DNA of 64,000 bases from Misgurnus anguillicaudatus (taxonomy: Eukaryota; Chordata; Actinopteri; Cypriniformes; Cobitidae), in assembly GCF_027580225.2 (NCBI RefSeq), contig NC_073339.2, positions 42,587,501 to 42,651,500 of the forward strand. The letters run 5' to 3'. Below the pieces are notes generated by a model. That model made no database searches. It saw only the letters and a program-made list of their open reading frames with translations, and had not been told where the DNA came from. Shown piece by piece: positions 29,771-42,056 of the stretch (positions are counted from its first letter, which is position 1; each line of letters begins with the position of its first letter). The position numbers were made by a program, and so were the translations under genes.

Positions 29771-30526
29771 AACTTTACAATTATATACAGTTATTGATTT
29801 TGAATCATAAAGAACTTAATGTATAGTGAATAAGGACAGTTATATCAGCATTTAAACCTTCATATATTTTTAAAACATTTTTATAATTAGAAAATAAACC
29901 CCAAATTAAAAGTAAAGTTTGAAAAAAGGTTTGAAATAAGTGAACTTATTTTTCAAACATCCTTTGTTTTTTTTTTAATTTGTGGTCACCATTTTACAGT
30001 AAGGGTCAAATATTGTTTCCGATTCAAAATTGAATTCTACATTTGATGTGTTCCTGCGGCTGAACGTAAATCTTGATATCTGTGTTTTGCAGCTTAACAG
30101 TATAAAGTAAAATAAGTTCTGTCTGCTAAGCGGTTTCTACACATCAGTGTGAGGACTTTGTTTGGCAGAACAATACTTGCAGTCACACTTGAGGAAGCCG
30201 ATCACTGTACCATGGTTGCACCGGGAGGCCCTCAGCCTTCAGAATCACTACAAACAGATGCTGCATAAACACAAGAACACACTCACTGTTTGCTAAATAT
30301 TTAAATGTAAATACATCAAGTTTGATAAGTTTGACAAAACTAAACCAGTACGTGAAATAAACAATCAAAAAAGATATTCAGTTTACAATATACAAATATA
30401 AACCATAAAAAAATATGTTGAGGCACAAAACGGCAGCAGCTAATTTAAAGTGTATTTGAACATCCCTAATTGTTAATTATAAGGTAATTTACTGTAAAAA
30501 AGTAATTCCCATTTTATATTAGGTGT

Positions 30527-30950
30527 TTTAATGGGATAGTTCACCAAAAAAAATGTAAATTATGTCATCATTTACTTACCCTCATATTGTTTTAGACCTG
30601 TATGAATGTATTTTTTCTGATGTACACAAAAGATGATATTTTGATGAATGATAAGCACACAGCTGATGGAAAGCATTGACTTCCATAGTATTTGTTTAAC
30701 ATACTATGGAAGTATTGTGATAAATGATGATAAATGATGGTAAGCATTAGTTGACGGTTCCTACTGAATTTCTTTGGATTTGTTTTTCCTACTATGGAAG
30801 TCAGTGGTTTCCACCAGCTGCGTGCTCATCATTTATCAAAATATCTTCTTTTGTGTTTATCAGAAAAAAGAAATTCAAACAGGTTTGGAACGACATGAGG
30901 GTAAGTAAATTAAGAAATAATTTTAATTTTTGGGTAAACTATCCCTTTAA
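30527..30950. mobile_element. GGGATAGTTCACC palindromic MITE
   Basis: Left end GGGATAGTTCACCAAAAAAA and right end TTTTTGGGTAAACTATCCC are mirrored, as are TTACTTACCCTCAT and ATGAGGGTAAGTAA. The interior carries a GATAAATGATG repeat. Confidence 0.75.
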
Positions 30951-31329
30951 ATACTAATACATACAGTATGTACTTGGATAAGAAACAACATTTGATATTA
31001 TTGTGCTCATACCATAAAGTCTGAAATTTAATTACAGTACATGTACAATTCAACAACATGTATGTAAATAGGTAAATACTATAATTTTCCTTATGTAAGC
31101 ATTTATAGACGCCTAATATAAAGGTGAACCAAAATCTAATCGGCATTATATCCTAGGCAAGTGTATACATGTCTGTGTGTCTATGAGACATGCTTCACGC
31201 TAACAATAAAAATAATTTAGGGCCACTGTCAATGTTCTGCTCATGAACAAAGCTAGTATATTGCATTTGCGTAAAACCCCCTAATCCGTTTTTTACACTG
31301 GTGGCTGGATTCACTGTTTATTGTATATT

Positions 31330-31700
31330 TTCGGTTACTATTGCAAAGCAAGACAGCTGTGACCAAACTCTATCATATGTGGAGCACATCCATCCTAATG
31401 GGGTTAGCGAGATGGAAACGGACAGTTAAAAGACAATGGACGGATTCAGCATTTAGTTTAGAACGAAGCATGTGGGATAGTCATTATAGCATGATTTGCA
31501 GTGTTGACATCAGTATAACCTCTATGATGCTGCAGTCGTGGAGGTCTAGTACGAGAGTTAGATCAAAAACTCAGGTCCTGGATATAGATAATGTGAACCA
31601 CTCCGGTACCAGACCTCCCCAATGCTCATTAAAGCTTTCACACCCTCGGCCAAATCCACTCGCAGGCCTGTCTAAACTTTCTGTGCTTCGCTTTTGACCC
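31330..31700. promoter_or_regulatory. Candidate conserved non-coding element 6
   Basis: A unique block that is open for 118 codons on the + strand (31341-31697) but has no recognised domain, no splice signals and ordinary codon use for chance. Balanced composition contrasts with the repeat on its right. Confidence 0.3.
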
Positions 31701-31864
31701 CAGATTACTGTAACTGTTTATTATGGAGAAAAATAACATCTGTCCGGATTCTCAAGTGAGCGTTTTAATATTGAAAAAACACTCTATAAGCTTTTAAATG
31801 CATCATTTATATAGGATATTATATTCGTTTTTTTATATTTAACTGTATTTTATTTTTTTAATAC

Positions 31865-32186
31865 TGGTAACACTTTACAATAAAGTTCATTAGTTAACAT
31901 TAGTTAACTACATTAGTTAACATGAACTATAATGAACTGCACTTATACAGCATTTATTAATCTTTGTTAATGTTAATTTCAACATTTACTAATAATTTAT
32001 TAAAATCTTGTTAACGTTAGTTAATGCACTCTGAACTAACATGAACAAGCAATTAAAAGTTTTATTTATATTAACTAACATTAACAAAGATGAATAAATA
32101 CTGTAACGCATGTATTGCTCATGGTTTGTTCATGTTAGTTAATATATTAACTGTTAACTAATGAACCTTATTGTAAAGTGTTACCA
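31865..32186. mobile_element. Palindromic MITE (TGGTAACACTTTACAATAA ends)
   Basis: Ends TGGTAACACTTTACAATAA and TTATTGTAAAGTGTTACCA are perfect inverted repeats. TTAGTTAACATTAGTTAAC-type words are mirrored inside. Non-coding. Confidence 0.9.
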
Positions 32187-32293
32187 CTTTACTTTGTGAA
32201 AAATAACTTAAATTTTTTAAGTGTTACCAGTTAAAGTATTTTTTTAAGTTGATCCAACTTATTACAATGTACCCTTGTGTTGACCTGAAAATA

Positions 32294-32571
32294 CACTGTA
32301 AAAAAATCTTGCTGCCTTAAATTTTTTGTTTAATCAACTCAGATTTACAAGTCATGTCAACTTACTTTTATTTATCTTAACTAGAGAGGAGTTGCTACTA
32401 CTTATAAAATTAAGTTGACTTTTACCAAATATATTTTATAAGTCATACCAACTCCTCTGTAGTTATAACAACTAATCTCTAGTCAAGATAAATAATAGTA
32501 AGTTGAAATGACTTATAAATCTGAGTTGATTCAACAAAAATAATTAAGGCAGCAAAGAATTTTTTACAGTG
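32294..32571. mobile_element. CACTGTAAAAA MITE, TA target duplication
   Basis: Same family as 18211-18467: ends CACTGTAAAAAAATCTTGCT and mirror ending TTTTTTACAGTG, with GGCAGCAAAG inside the right end. TA flanks both sides (32292-32293, 32572-32573). Confidence 0.85.
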
Positions 32572-32707
32572 TAGTAGCTCACCAAAAATATCAAACAATA
32601 CTTTCGTATTAAACTTTTATATATTTTTCTATAAAAAACTTTTGTGCGCTAAACTTATTTTGAACTTACTATAATTTATAAGGCAAATAAAAATATTGAT
32701 TTGTACA

Positions 32708-32962
32708 CACTGTAAAAAATACTTTGCTGCCTTAAATTTTTTTGTTGAATCAACTCAGATTTACAAATCATTTCAACTTACTATTATCTTGACTAGAGAT
32801 GAGTTGTTATAACTACAGGTGAGTTGTTATAACTTATAAAATTAAGTTGACTTTTCTCAACTATATTTTATAAGTTGTGACAACTCATCTCTGTTGACAT
32901 GACTTGTAAATTTGAGCTGATTTAACAAACAATTTTAAGGCAGCAAAGTTTTTTTTACAGTG
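32708..32962. mobile_element. CACTGTAAAAA MITE, CA target duplication
   Basis: Same family as the element 137 bases upstream: CACTGTAAAAAATACTTTGC at the left and GCAAAGTTTTTTTTACAGTG at the right. CA flanks both sides (32706-32707, 32963-32964), not the TA seen in other copies. Confidence 0.8.
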
Positions 32963-33539
32963 CACCTGACCACCACAAGATTTAGATGACAATACTTAAC
33001 CATATACAGTAAGCATAATTTATAATTTGATGGCTGAATAAAGAATAAATTAAAGTGATCATGCAGGGTTTCTGTAAGAAAAACAAACTGAACATGATTT
33101 TTATTATCATTGAAATTAAATTTTTATAAAATTATATTGTATTTATATAACCAGTATTCAATAAATGTTCAAGGGTTGTGCAAAATGTTATCATAAGCAA
33201 CAAAAAATGTGGATGGTGAGTTTATAGTGCTTTGTGTTGTCTTTCATAGCCTGACTTATAGGTCTTTGTAATCTGTAAGGTGCATGAAGAAAAAGAGGAA
33301 GAAACTCTGCAATAAAATTATATTATTGTCTAGCTATAGCATATATTCTAGATTAAGTATAGTGTGCTCATTTTGTATGCACAAACAGGCATAACAATAT
33401 CACATCAAGAGCCAAAATTACATTTAGGCTACAATTACTGTCAACCATTGATTTAAAGAGACATTATCTTCTTATAATGGTTATTGTTTCCGAGTCAAGT
33501 TAATAGGACATTTGACAGAATTGAACATTGTTGTATTTG

Positions 33540-33850
33540 AACCCTTTTGTCTTTGCTGTACGTCTCGTACACGGAGGCTTACTGACAGAGCGCTCCATTT
33601 GCATTCGAGTCGGGGCTGTTTTCCGGTGATGTGGGTGGCTCCCCTCATGTTAGGGTTAATATGAGGGTAGGCGGCATCATGAGGAGGTTATCTCCCAAAG
33701 CCACCACCTACAGCTTTAGTCAACGCCATTTACAGCCATTTAACCCTTAACCTGCAACACAGGGTCAGCTGACAGCTCCTAGAGGGGCCACAAAATAGAT
33801 TTATTCAGATGAGTCCCCTACCTGCTAGGAGCAATAGATTTTCGGCATAT
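33540..33850. promoter_or_regulatory. Candidate conserved non-coding element 7
   Basis: A unique block with the octamer ATTTGCAT (33597-33604, POU-type), an E-box CAGCTG (33767-33772) overlapping a TALE-type TGACAG (33771-33776) and no coding frame. It is one of the best enhancer candidates in the window by motif clustering. Confidence 0.45.
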
Positions 33851-34109
33851 GTGTTTTCGGTTTGTGTATACATTTATTTATTTCATAGAGGTTACATATC
33901 ACTTGAATGGTGATATTACTCAACTTTATAATTCGGTAAGTAAATCATCGTACGGTACAATATTCCAAACTCATCCCAAAGGCAATTTTGATGCTATGAC
34001 TATACATTTAACAAAATTAGTTTAATTTAATATTTGTCTGTGCACCTTTAAATGAATTAAAAAAATTCAAGCATCATATACGTTTTAAAAAGCTACACAA
34101 GTGATTGTT

Positions 34110-34180
34110 TTAGGTCTTTGTGACAACGTGCCCCAATAGTGGGTCACTATGGGGTAAGTTGTCACAATAGGATCCTGCAA
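34110..34180. repeat. Fragment related to the 41.6-43.6 kb outer element
   Basis: GTGACAACGTGCCCCAATAG and ACTATGGGGTAAGTTGTCAC match the block at 41688-41735 (GTGACAACATGCCTCAATG and GGGGTAAGTTGTTAC). Confidence 0.6.
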
Positions 34181-34479
34181 TTAAAAATCAATTTAGAAGC
34201 TGTTTATTGGGTTTCATTGAATTTAAACAGTACAATTATGAAGCACAAACGGTATGCAAATGGTAAAATACAAATTAAATATTGCAATAATCAATTGTAT
34301 AAAATTGTAACACCTCACCTGACATTCATGAATTACATTATTTATGATATTCATGTAAACAAGTATTTCACACTGATATATTGTGTGCATGTGGCTCAGC
34401 ATGGACTAAAGTTATGCAGTAATGCCTGTTTTGACATATGCATGCATCCTCTGTATTTTTGAAAGATGTTTATAGTGGT

Positions 34480-34720
34480 ACCATGTGTCGTCTGGGTTCC
34501 CACGACTTAACGTAGCGTACCGGCTTTACTTTTAGAGAAGAGGTTAAAACTCCAGACCGAATGCTAAATCGAGAGAGGCTTCAAAATCCACAGTCTTAGC
34601 ATTCCACGATGCAGTATGTGTAGGCTTGACCTTAGACGATATATTGAGCGGATGTCAGGCGCAAACCGCGGCTCAGCACCCCTCCTTGAAAGGCAAAGAT
34701 TTTAAAGGTACTCTTGACAC
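34480..34720. promoter_or_regulatory. Candidate conserved non-coding element 8
   Basis: Unique sequence with frequent CpGs (ACGTAGCGTACCGGC, GCGCAAACCGCGGC) in an AT-rich setting. No coding signal. Regulatory role inferred from composition. Confidence 0.3.
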
Positions 34721-34899
34721 ATTATATCAAGATGACTGATAATAATGCACCCTATGGTAGACAATCCCACGTTTTTCCCGGAAACACGGTGGTGTTCCAA
34801 CATGCTGGTTCCCTGACAAAAAAATTTATTGTGTGTTGGTCAAAAAAGCAGATGCTTATTTAGCAGCTTTGAGTTCATATATGACTAAGACGCAAATAA

Positions 34900-35620
34900 T
34901 TTTAATACAGTACCTTCTTTAAAATAAAGGAGTTGAAAGGGTTCTTCACAGCGATGCCATAAAAGAACATAAGAGAAGCAGGAATCTTATCAGCGTTTTT
35001 CCCAGCACATGCAGGTCGAACGGGGACCCCCGATTCCCCTAACATAAAGGTCCTGATAGAAAGGTGAGGGGGTGCAATGGGAATAGGCTGATTTTGATGT
35101 TGAATGAGTGGGGACCGAGACGCGGAAATAACACAGGAGAGCACACACACATCCCGTCTGTCTTTAGAAGAGACCTGCCACATAATTAAAAAGATAAACT
35201 CTGTGATCACTAGCCTGGAGATAAGAGCCCTGTGAGAGAGGAGGGTATCACACACACACACACATACACGTATGCATTCAGCCTCAGTCCATGTGTTTAC
35301 ACATTTGTAATATAGGCAAAATGAAATAGGCTGTCACAGATATATTAATTTCATTAAATATTCATATAGGCCTTATGACAAACGTCATTAGTCATTATTG
35401 GCTTTTAGAATAAACATGTTGTTTGATATTCATTTGGTACAATCATAAATTAATCCCTTCGCCTCGGCGGCAGACAAAACATATTCCACGCATGAAAATC
35501 AGACTAAATAAAGCTGACTTAATATAAATCAGGCCTCTGGAGGAATGAATGTTTAACATTACGAAATATCAATAAAGTTAAGAAAGTTACAACAAACATG
35601 TTGTTGAAGCATGTTTGTGG
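34900..35620. promoter_or_regulatory. Candidate conserved non-coding element 9
   Basis: Unique block; the minus strand is open for 119 codons (34902-35261) without a recognised domain. The part at 35380-35600 has homeobox-type ATTA words and a CCTTCGCCTCGGCGGCAGAC island. A short CA run ends the open part. Confidence 0.3.
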
Positions 35621-35692
35621 GAATTATCATCAGCAGTCATGATGTGATTTTACAATTCACTTAGAAAAAGAAAGTATAGTGAGGTATTATTA

Positions 35693-36105
35693 GTTACCCT
35701 GGACAACAAAAACACTCTTATGGGTCAAATTGAGTGTTATACATCATCTGAAAACTGAATAAATAAGCTTTCCATTGATGTATGGTTTGTTAGAATGGAT
35801 AATATATGGTCAGCATGCACCTATTTGACAATCTAAGGGTGCAAAAATTCTAAATATTTAGAAAATATATTTTAAAGTTGTTCAAATGAAGTATTTAGCA
35901 ACACATATTACTAATGATAAATACATGTTTGATATTTACGGTAGGAAATTTACAAAATATCTTCATGCAACATTAACTTTATTTAATATCCTAAATTCCT
36001 AATGATTTTTGGCATACATTTTGACCCATACAATGTATTGTTGGCTATTGCTACAAATATACCCATGCGACTTGTTACTGGTTTTGTAGTCCAGGGTCAC
36101 ATATG
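35693..36105. mobile_element. Diverged TGTGACCCTGG-type MITE
   Basis: TTACCCTGGACAACAAAAAC at the left and GTTTTGTAGTCCAGGGTCAC at the right mirror each other imperfectly and match the element at 4717-5133. Confidence 0.65.
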
Positions 36106-36224
36106 TTGTATTTGACTGAAATACAAAATATCTCCCATCTTAAATAGGTTTTGATTTTGTCAAGAACATAAATGTTTTCAAACATTAACTTTTCTGTCTT
36201 ATTACTTAATTTATTTCAGTTGTT

Positions 36225-36450
36225 AATATCTAAAGCTCTACAAAAATGGTGCTAAATTGTACTAAAATATCATAATCATATGGGGAACCTTTTTAGCACT
36301 GAATAGCACCTATATAGCACATCTGTGGAACCATAAGTGGTGCTAAAGCATGCATAAAGCAACCACTATGGCACAATATGGTTCTGGTTTAGCCCTAAAA
36401 ATCGTTCCCTCTTTTAGTGCTATTTAGCACCATGTTTTTGTGAACTGCAA
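36225..36450. repeat. Inverted repeat (ATGGTGCTAAA type)
   Basis: CAAAAATGGTGCTAAATTG at the left and TTTAGCACCATGTTTTTG at the right form a palindromic element, with more GTGCTA/TAGCAC words inside. Confidence 0.5.
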
Positions 36451-36604
36451 AAAATAATGATAAATCTGTGTTGTTATTTCTAACATTTGTTTGTGTTTAT
36501 TTGCTTTACATGGAGAGAGATGCAAACATTATTTGCAGCAAACGTGACCTACAGATTATTTAAGAAGAAGATTGTTTGTGTCGTAGCAGAAAGCAATTTC
36601 TTTA

Positions 36605-36740
36605 CACTGTAAAAAGTGCAGCATTTTTTTTATGTTTCTTTAACTTCACTTATAAAAACTAAATATGTTATGTCAACTTTAAGTCAAAACTCAAACCAAG
36701 TTGTTTTACCTTCATGCTGCATTTTTATTTTTTTTCAGTA
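36605..36740. mobile_element. Short CACTGTAAAAA-type MITE
   Basis: CACTGTAAAAAGTGCAGCAT at the left and ATGCTGCATTTTTATTTTTT with a degraded CAGTA end at the right are mirrored. Confidence 0.55.
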
Positions 36741-37079
36741 AAATATGGGATTGGTATACCAAATTGACAATTTATTGACTCGATAAAAGGTGATTACTAA
36801 TGTAGATTTGCTTGTATAGATATTGGAACAAAACATAACATTTCACACCTTTTTTAGATTAAATTTTGTGTATCAAAGATGATGATGTTGGTTGACCTGT
36901 GTTTTAATGTCAGGATAATTTATTTATGATGTTTGTTTCTCTCCTCAAATAAGCAAACTACGCAACCACTTTTCTCTGATACAGTGAGCCTTACGACATT
37001 TATCTTCTTTTAAAATCCAGATTGGCCATATTTGCACGTTTCTAAAAAGTTGAATAATGCAACCCTGCATTTGTTCAAA

Positions 37080-37680
37080 AATTGGAAGGGAATCTGGACC
37101 CTTCTACCACATTGATAAGAGCCCCTCCTGCCCGTCTCTCTGCAGATGCTTTGTCTGTCACTTTAACCCCGCTGTGAGGTGTCAGGGTTTATCAGCGACT
37201 TTGAGGCTCTTTCCACATCCACTCACTGACTGACACACACAAGGGCTTTTTAATACTTCCCCCTTATTAACACCAGCACTAATAGTATTGATAACGGGGC
37301 GGAGAGGTGGCGCGCTGGCAATAAGGGCATCTGTCATTGTCTCTCTCTGCAGGCCGCAGAATCTGTTTTGGTGCATTAATTCAGTCGCATTATTACAGCG
37401 AGAGTCAGTGATATAATGGATTTGTGCAGTGTAACAGAAAATGGCTTTTTAAAATACACACAATTAGGTGAAAGTCAGGGTCCAGCCTGCATATCAGCAT
37501 AATGGGGAACGTTGAAGGTTTTAATATGCCAAAATGTGGGCGCCTGTTCAAACTCCAATGTATTATGCCCAGGTAAAGGGTTAGTTGGATATTGAAACAC
37601 ATTATTGATTTTAATTTCCTTGATTTGTGAGTTAACGTTTTTAATTGTACCAATCTGTTGTAGCATTATCGTGTGCTTTA
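37080..37680. promoter_or_regulatory. Candidate conserved non-coding element 10
   Basis: About 600 bases of unique sequence with GAGGTGGCGCGCTGGCAATA, a Sox-like CATTGTC and ATTAATTCAGTCGCATTATT. Both strands have short open frames with no protein similarity that I recognise. Strong enhancer-like appearance, not tested. Confidence 0.4.
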
Positions 37681-37897
37681 CACTTTAAAAATCCTAAAAG
37701 TTTCTTTGTTTGTGTATAAAACATCCACAGAACATTTCTGTTGCACAGTGGATAAAGGTTTTAGGAACCTTAGGGGAACCAACAAAATTGTTGTTTGTGG
37801 CATCAGAGTCTATGAGATGTTAACAGCCAAAACAAGTTTTCTCCATTAACAATGAGGTTCATGAAGCAAAAAATAGTACAATAATATGTACACTTTA

Positions 37898-39913
37898 AAA
37901 ATGCTGGGTTATTTATCAACTCAGCGTTGGGTCAAAAAAGGAAGAATTTTGTAATTTAACCTATTTTTCAACAAGCCTGATTTCATGAGAACTCGTACAT
38001 ATTTTACGAGTTGGCTAATTCGTACAAAGTGAATCGTGCAAAAAACTTACAATTATCATAAAAAACACAAACGAAACCCCACCCCTAACCCCAACATCAT
38101 GGGGGCATAATCAAGTCATTCATGTTAAATATGTATGAATTGCCATGAGATACTATTGTTTCAACCCCAAATGCTGGGTTGTTTTAATCCATTGTTGGGT
38201 CAAAAAGAGACGAACCCATTGGGTTGTAATTTAAACCATGCTGGGCTTTTTTTATCTAGCCTGATCTTAAAGGAATAGTCAATTTTCTTAAAAGAAAAAT
38301 CCAGATGGTTTGCTCACCACCGTGTCGTCCGGGATGTTGGTGTCTTTCTTTGTTCAGTCGAGAGGAAATTGTGTTTTTTGAGGAGGGCATTGCGGGATTT
38401 TTCTCGTTTTGATGGACTTTGGTAGAGGCCAGCATTTGATACTTAACTCAACACTTAAAAGTTTTTTTCAACGGAGTTTCAAATGACTATAAACAATCCC
38501 AAACGAGGCATAAGGGTCTTATCTAGCAAAACGATTGTCATTTTTGACAAGAAAAATTAAAAATATCCACTTTTAAATCACAACTTCTCGTCTAAATCTG
38601 GTCGTGATGCGCCAGCGTGACCCCGCGCAATACGTCATGACGTCAAGAGGTCACAGAATACGAATGCGAAACTCCGCCCCAGTGTTTACAAGTGTGTTGA
38701 AAGAGGACCGTTCCTACGTTGTTGTATGTCAACTGATACTAATTAATGTCTTTGTGTCAGTTTATTGTTTAGAATGGTCCGCAAATGTGCGTTTTATATA
38801 TGTAACACGTGACCTCCCTACGTCACTACGCATTTACATTAGGTCGCCCTGGACCGGACCTAGACGAAAAGTTGTGGTTTAAAGGAGCATATTTTAAATT
38901 TTTCTTGTCAAAAATGACAATCGTTTTGCTAGATAAGACCCTTATGCCTCGTTTGGGATCGTTTATAGTCATTTGAAACTCTGTTGAAAAAAACTGTTAA
39001 GTGTTGAGTTAAGTATTAAATGTTGGGCTCTATTAAAGTCCATTAAAATGAGAAAAATCCTGCAATGTTTTCCTCAAAAAACATAATTTATTCTCGACTG
39101 AACAAAGAAAGACATCAACATTTTGGATGACATGGTGGTGAGTAAATTATCTGGATTTTTCTTTTAAGAAAATGGAATATTCCTTTAAGAATTCTTACAT
39201 ATTTTATGAGTTGGCTAATTCATATGAATTCGTGCGAAGTGAATCATACAAAAACATACGTTTATCATAAAAAAAACGATAATGAAACCCCACCCCTAAC
39301 CCCAACATCACGGGGCAAAAGCAAGTTGTTCAAAAATGTATGAATGGGGTCTTATGAATTAATCGAATTAGCCACCTCGTAAAATATGTCTCGTTTTACA
39401 TGAGATAGTGTTGTTATTCAACCCCAAATGCTTGGTTGTTTTAACCCATTGTTGGGTCCAAAACAGACAAACTTGTTGAGTTGTAATTTAACCTATGTTG
39501 GGTTTTTCATTCAGCCTGATCTTGTGAAAATTTGTACATATTTTACGAGTTGGCTAATTCATATGTATTCGTACGAAGTGAATCGTACAAAAACATACGA
39601 TTATCATAAAAAAAACAATAATGAAACTCCACCCCTAACCCCAACATCACGGGACAAAAGCAAGTTGTTCAAAAATGTATAAATGGGGTCGAATGAATCG
39701 AATTAGCCACATCGTTAAATACAAAAAATTTTCATTAAATGGTGTTGTTTCAACCCAAAATGCTGAGTTGTTTTAACCCATTAGATTAAAACAAAATTAG
39801 ATCAAAAATAAGCATTTTCTGGGTTAATTGAACCCAACGGCTCGTACATTTTGACCCAATGCTGGGATACTATAACTATATTATCGCTATTAATAACTAC
39901 TAATAACCCAGCA
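37898..39913. repeat. Composite transposon unit repeated three times
   Basis: A unit beginning AATGCTGGGTTGTTTTAA, then TTGGGTC and GCCTGAT, and joined to a CGTACATATTTTACGAG element starts at about 37898, 38169 and 39426. The second unit is split by a MITE (38267-39189). A last partial unit (AATGCTGAGTTGTTTTAACC) and the end AACCCAGCATTTTT close the array. Confidence 0.7.
38267..39189. mobile_element. TTAAAGGAATAGTC palindromic MITE
   Basis: Ends TTAAAGGAATAGTCAATTTT and AAAATGGAATATTCCTTTAA are inverted repeats; the arms AAAACGATTGTCATTTTTGA and TCAAAAATGACAATCGTTTT are mirrored over several hundred bases. The open frame at 38604-38882 lies in the hairpin loop and is not a gene. Same family as 42057-43208. 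Confidence 0.85.
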
Positions 39914-40019
39914 TTTTTGTGTATGCATGGTAGTTTAGTTGTTATAGCAAATTCTATACTACTTAAATATCACTATAACATAATCAAATGATTTTGATCT
40001 TAAAAGATGATTTGAATAT

Positions 40020-41110
40020 AACACCCTGTCTTGGTGGCTTTTCAGGTCATAGTTTTTGGTTATGATGCTAAACGGGTCATGTTAAACCTTCTCAAAGTCA
40101 GTACACCTAGATTCACAACTAACATAAAGGACTTGTTCAATAAAGTATACGAATTCTCACGTACTACGGCATTTCGCAGTCATATCGCAAATTATTATGA
40201 GAGGGTCCTCTGTGAAAGTGCAAGCTCAGCCATGAATATTGCATTTCTAATAATGCCGTACACGCACAGTTGCACAAATACACACATGCACGCAAATACA
40301 CACTCGCTGCGGCACAGAAACGCACAAACAGAACTCAACACGCTTTCCAGTTTTATTGCCCGATGCATAATCTCTTATTTACGCGGCCGTTGAGGTGTGT
40401 CTTCCACAGTCCGTTGCTCTTCGACTGACAGGCTGCAACTCCTTACCCACAATGCAGTGGTAAATTCAGGACCAGGCAGCTGTCTCCTCTGTTAATCTCT
40501 CTCTTTTCTCCTTACAAGCAAATATTTTGTACTTCAGCACGGTTGAAGAAGAGGATCTGCATGTGGTGATATGCTTGAACATCTGCAGTACAGACAAGCG
40601 ATATTGTTGTTCATAATTTCGATAATGAATCGACTCAAAATTACATTTCAAAAGCTCACGTACTAACAGGTTAACACAGACACACACTTGCTGGCATCTC
40701 ATAGGCCTACATGGCTCGGGACCGGTGCTGTTATCTGACCCCTCCTATCAGGACTAATCCGGCTTAGCTAACTTAATGATGCCACTTGTGCTGTGCCGAA
40801 TGTGCCGGTGAACTCTATAAATTGCATCTATTAAAATGCAAATCCACCCTTGTCCACAGTGCAGGGCCTTGACACAAAAGTGAGAGAGTCAAATCCTAGC
40901 AGCTCACCCCCCCTTTCTGTCACCGCGCCTCTTCCCACAAGGAACAAATACCCTGCGATAACTGATGCTCCGATTATCATTCCGCAGCCATATTGCGGAT
41001 GGAATGAGCCCAGTGCGAAGGAGAGAAGGAAGAAAAGGAGCGGAAAAAACTGCCTCCCGTTTCATTTTTAGAGATTTATAATTTTTTGTTGTTGTCAGGA
41101 AATGAACAAA
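40020..41110. promoter_or_regulatory. Candidate conserved non-coding block 11
   Basis: About 1.1 kb of unique, balanced sequence directly after the composite repeat. It contains ATTGCATTTCTAATAATGCC, GCAAATTATTATGAGAG and GCGATAACTGATGCTCCG. Several open frames of 70-120 codons lack domains and splice signals. Confidence 0.4.
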
Positions 41111-42056
41111 TGGTTATCAAAGTAACGAGGGAATTTTTCTTATCACCCCGCCAGGTTTTTTGTACTGATACTCTTTGGTGTTTATATTCCACAGGAAATG
41201 AATTTCCTCCTGTTGGCGAGTTTTCTTTTTTTTGCATCTTTTCAATTCTACCTGGCTTTAAAATCTGTAGCTCTGTAAGTGTTATTCCACAGTGGTATTA
41301 AAGAGCTAAGTCGGCTTATATAATATCGTGTCCTAAACATTAAGATAGCAGTAGAGTAGTTCAATTCATACAGTTATTTTTCTTCTTATTCTTTCCAGGT
41401 TATGGTTGTGGCTTGGCATCTCTGTACCACTTTCATTTTCCTTTGTAGTGTCTGGGTTGTGTGTCCAAGTACTTGTGTGTGATTTTACAGGCTGCATTCA
41501 AATGAATGTGTGATAACTTATGAGTACACACGTATGAGAAACCTTTTAAATGTGTAATGAAATGATATAGGTTAGACCGGGGCTAGTTGTCATACTTTTG
41601 AATTTATTTTGGACAGAACAGGCATGAACCTTAAGGTCTTATTTTTTAAGAAATTAAGGAGTAAATTAAAGCATGTTGACCTTTTGTGACAACATGCCTC
41701 AATGTAGTGACACTGTGGGGTAAGTTGTTACAATAGGACAATGCCAATTAATAGCAAATGATAGGGTTTTGGATTTTTAATCAAATTTATGCAATATAGC
41801 AATTAAGAAGAACATATTAAGTTTAGTAACAATGTGACTAGCAGGGGCAGCTTGTGACTGCTCTTCCGAGGGGCGCAAATTCAAAATAAGTGTTCGGACT
41901 GTTGTGTCTTGCTTGTGTTTGCAAAATGTGTGTCTGTTGCGTCATGCACCATGTGCATCACGTGTTTTGTCAAAATAAGTGCCTGCTGCACACGCGGCAA
42001 AATCGTTTATGATCAAAGAGACGCTCACATTCGCAAAAATACACGCAAGAGACTCC

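Noticed and set aside
31341..31697. 118-codon frame as an exon of a neighbouring gene
   Set aside because: No splice sites, domain or family similarity were seen; the sequence looks like non-coding unique DNA.
34902..35261. 119-codon minus-strand frame
   Set aside because: There is no recognised motif or start context, and it lies in a candidate non-coding element.
38604..38882. 92-codon frame, and a related one at 42236-42468
   Set aside because: Both lie in the loops of the same MITE family; similarity between them reflects the repeat, not a gene.
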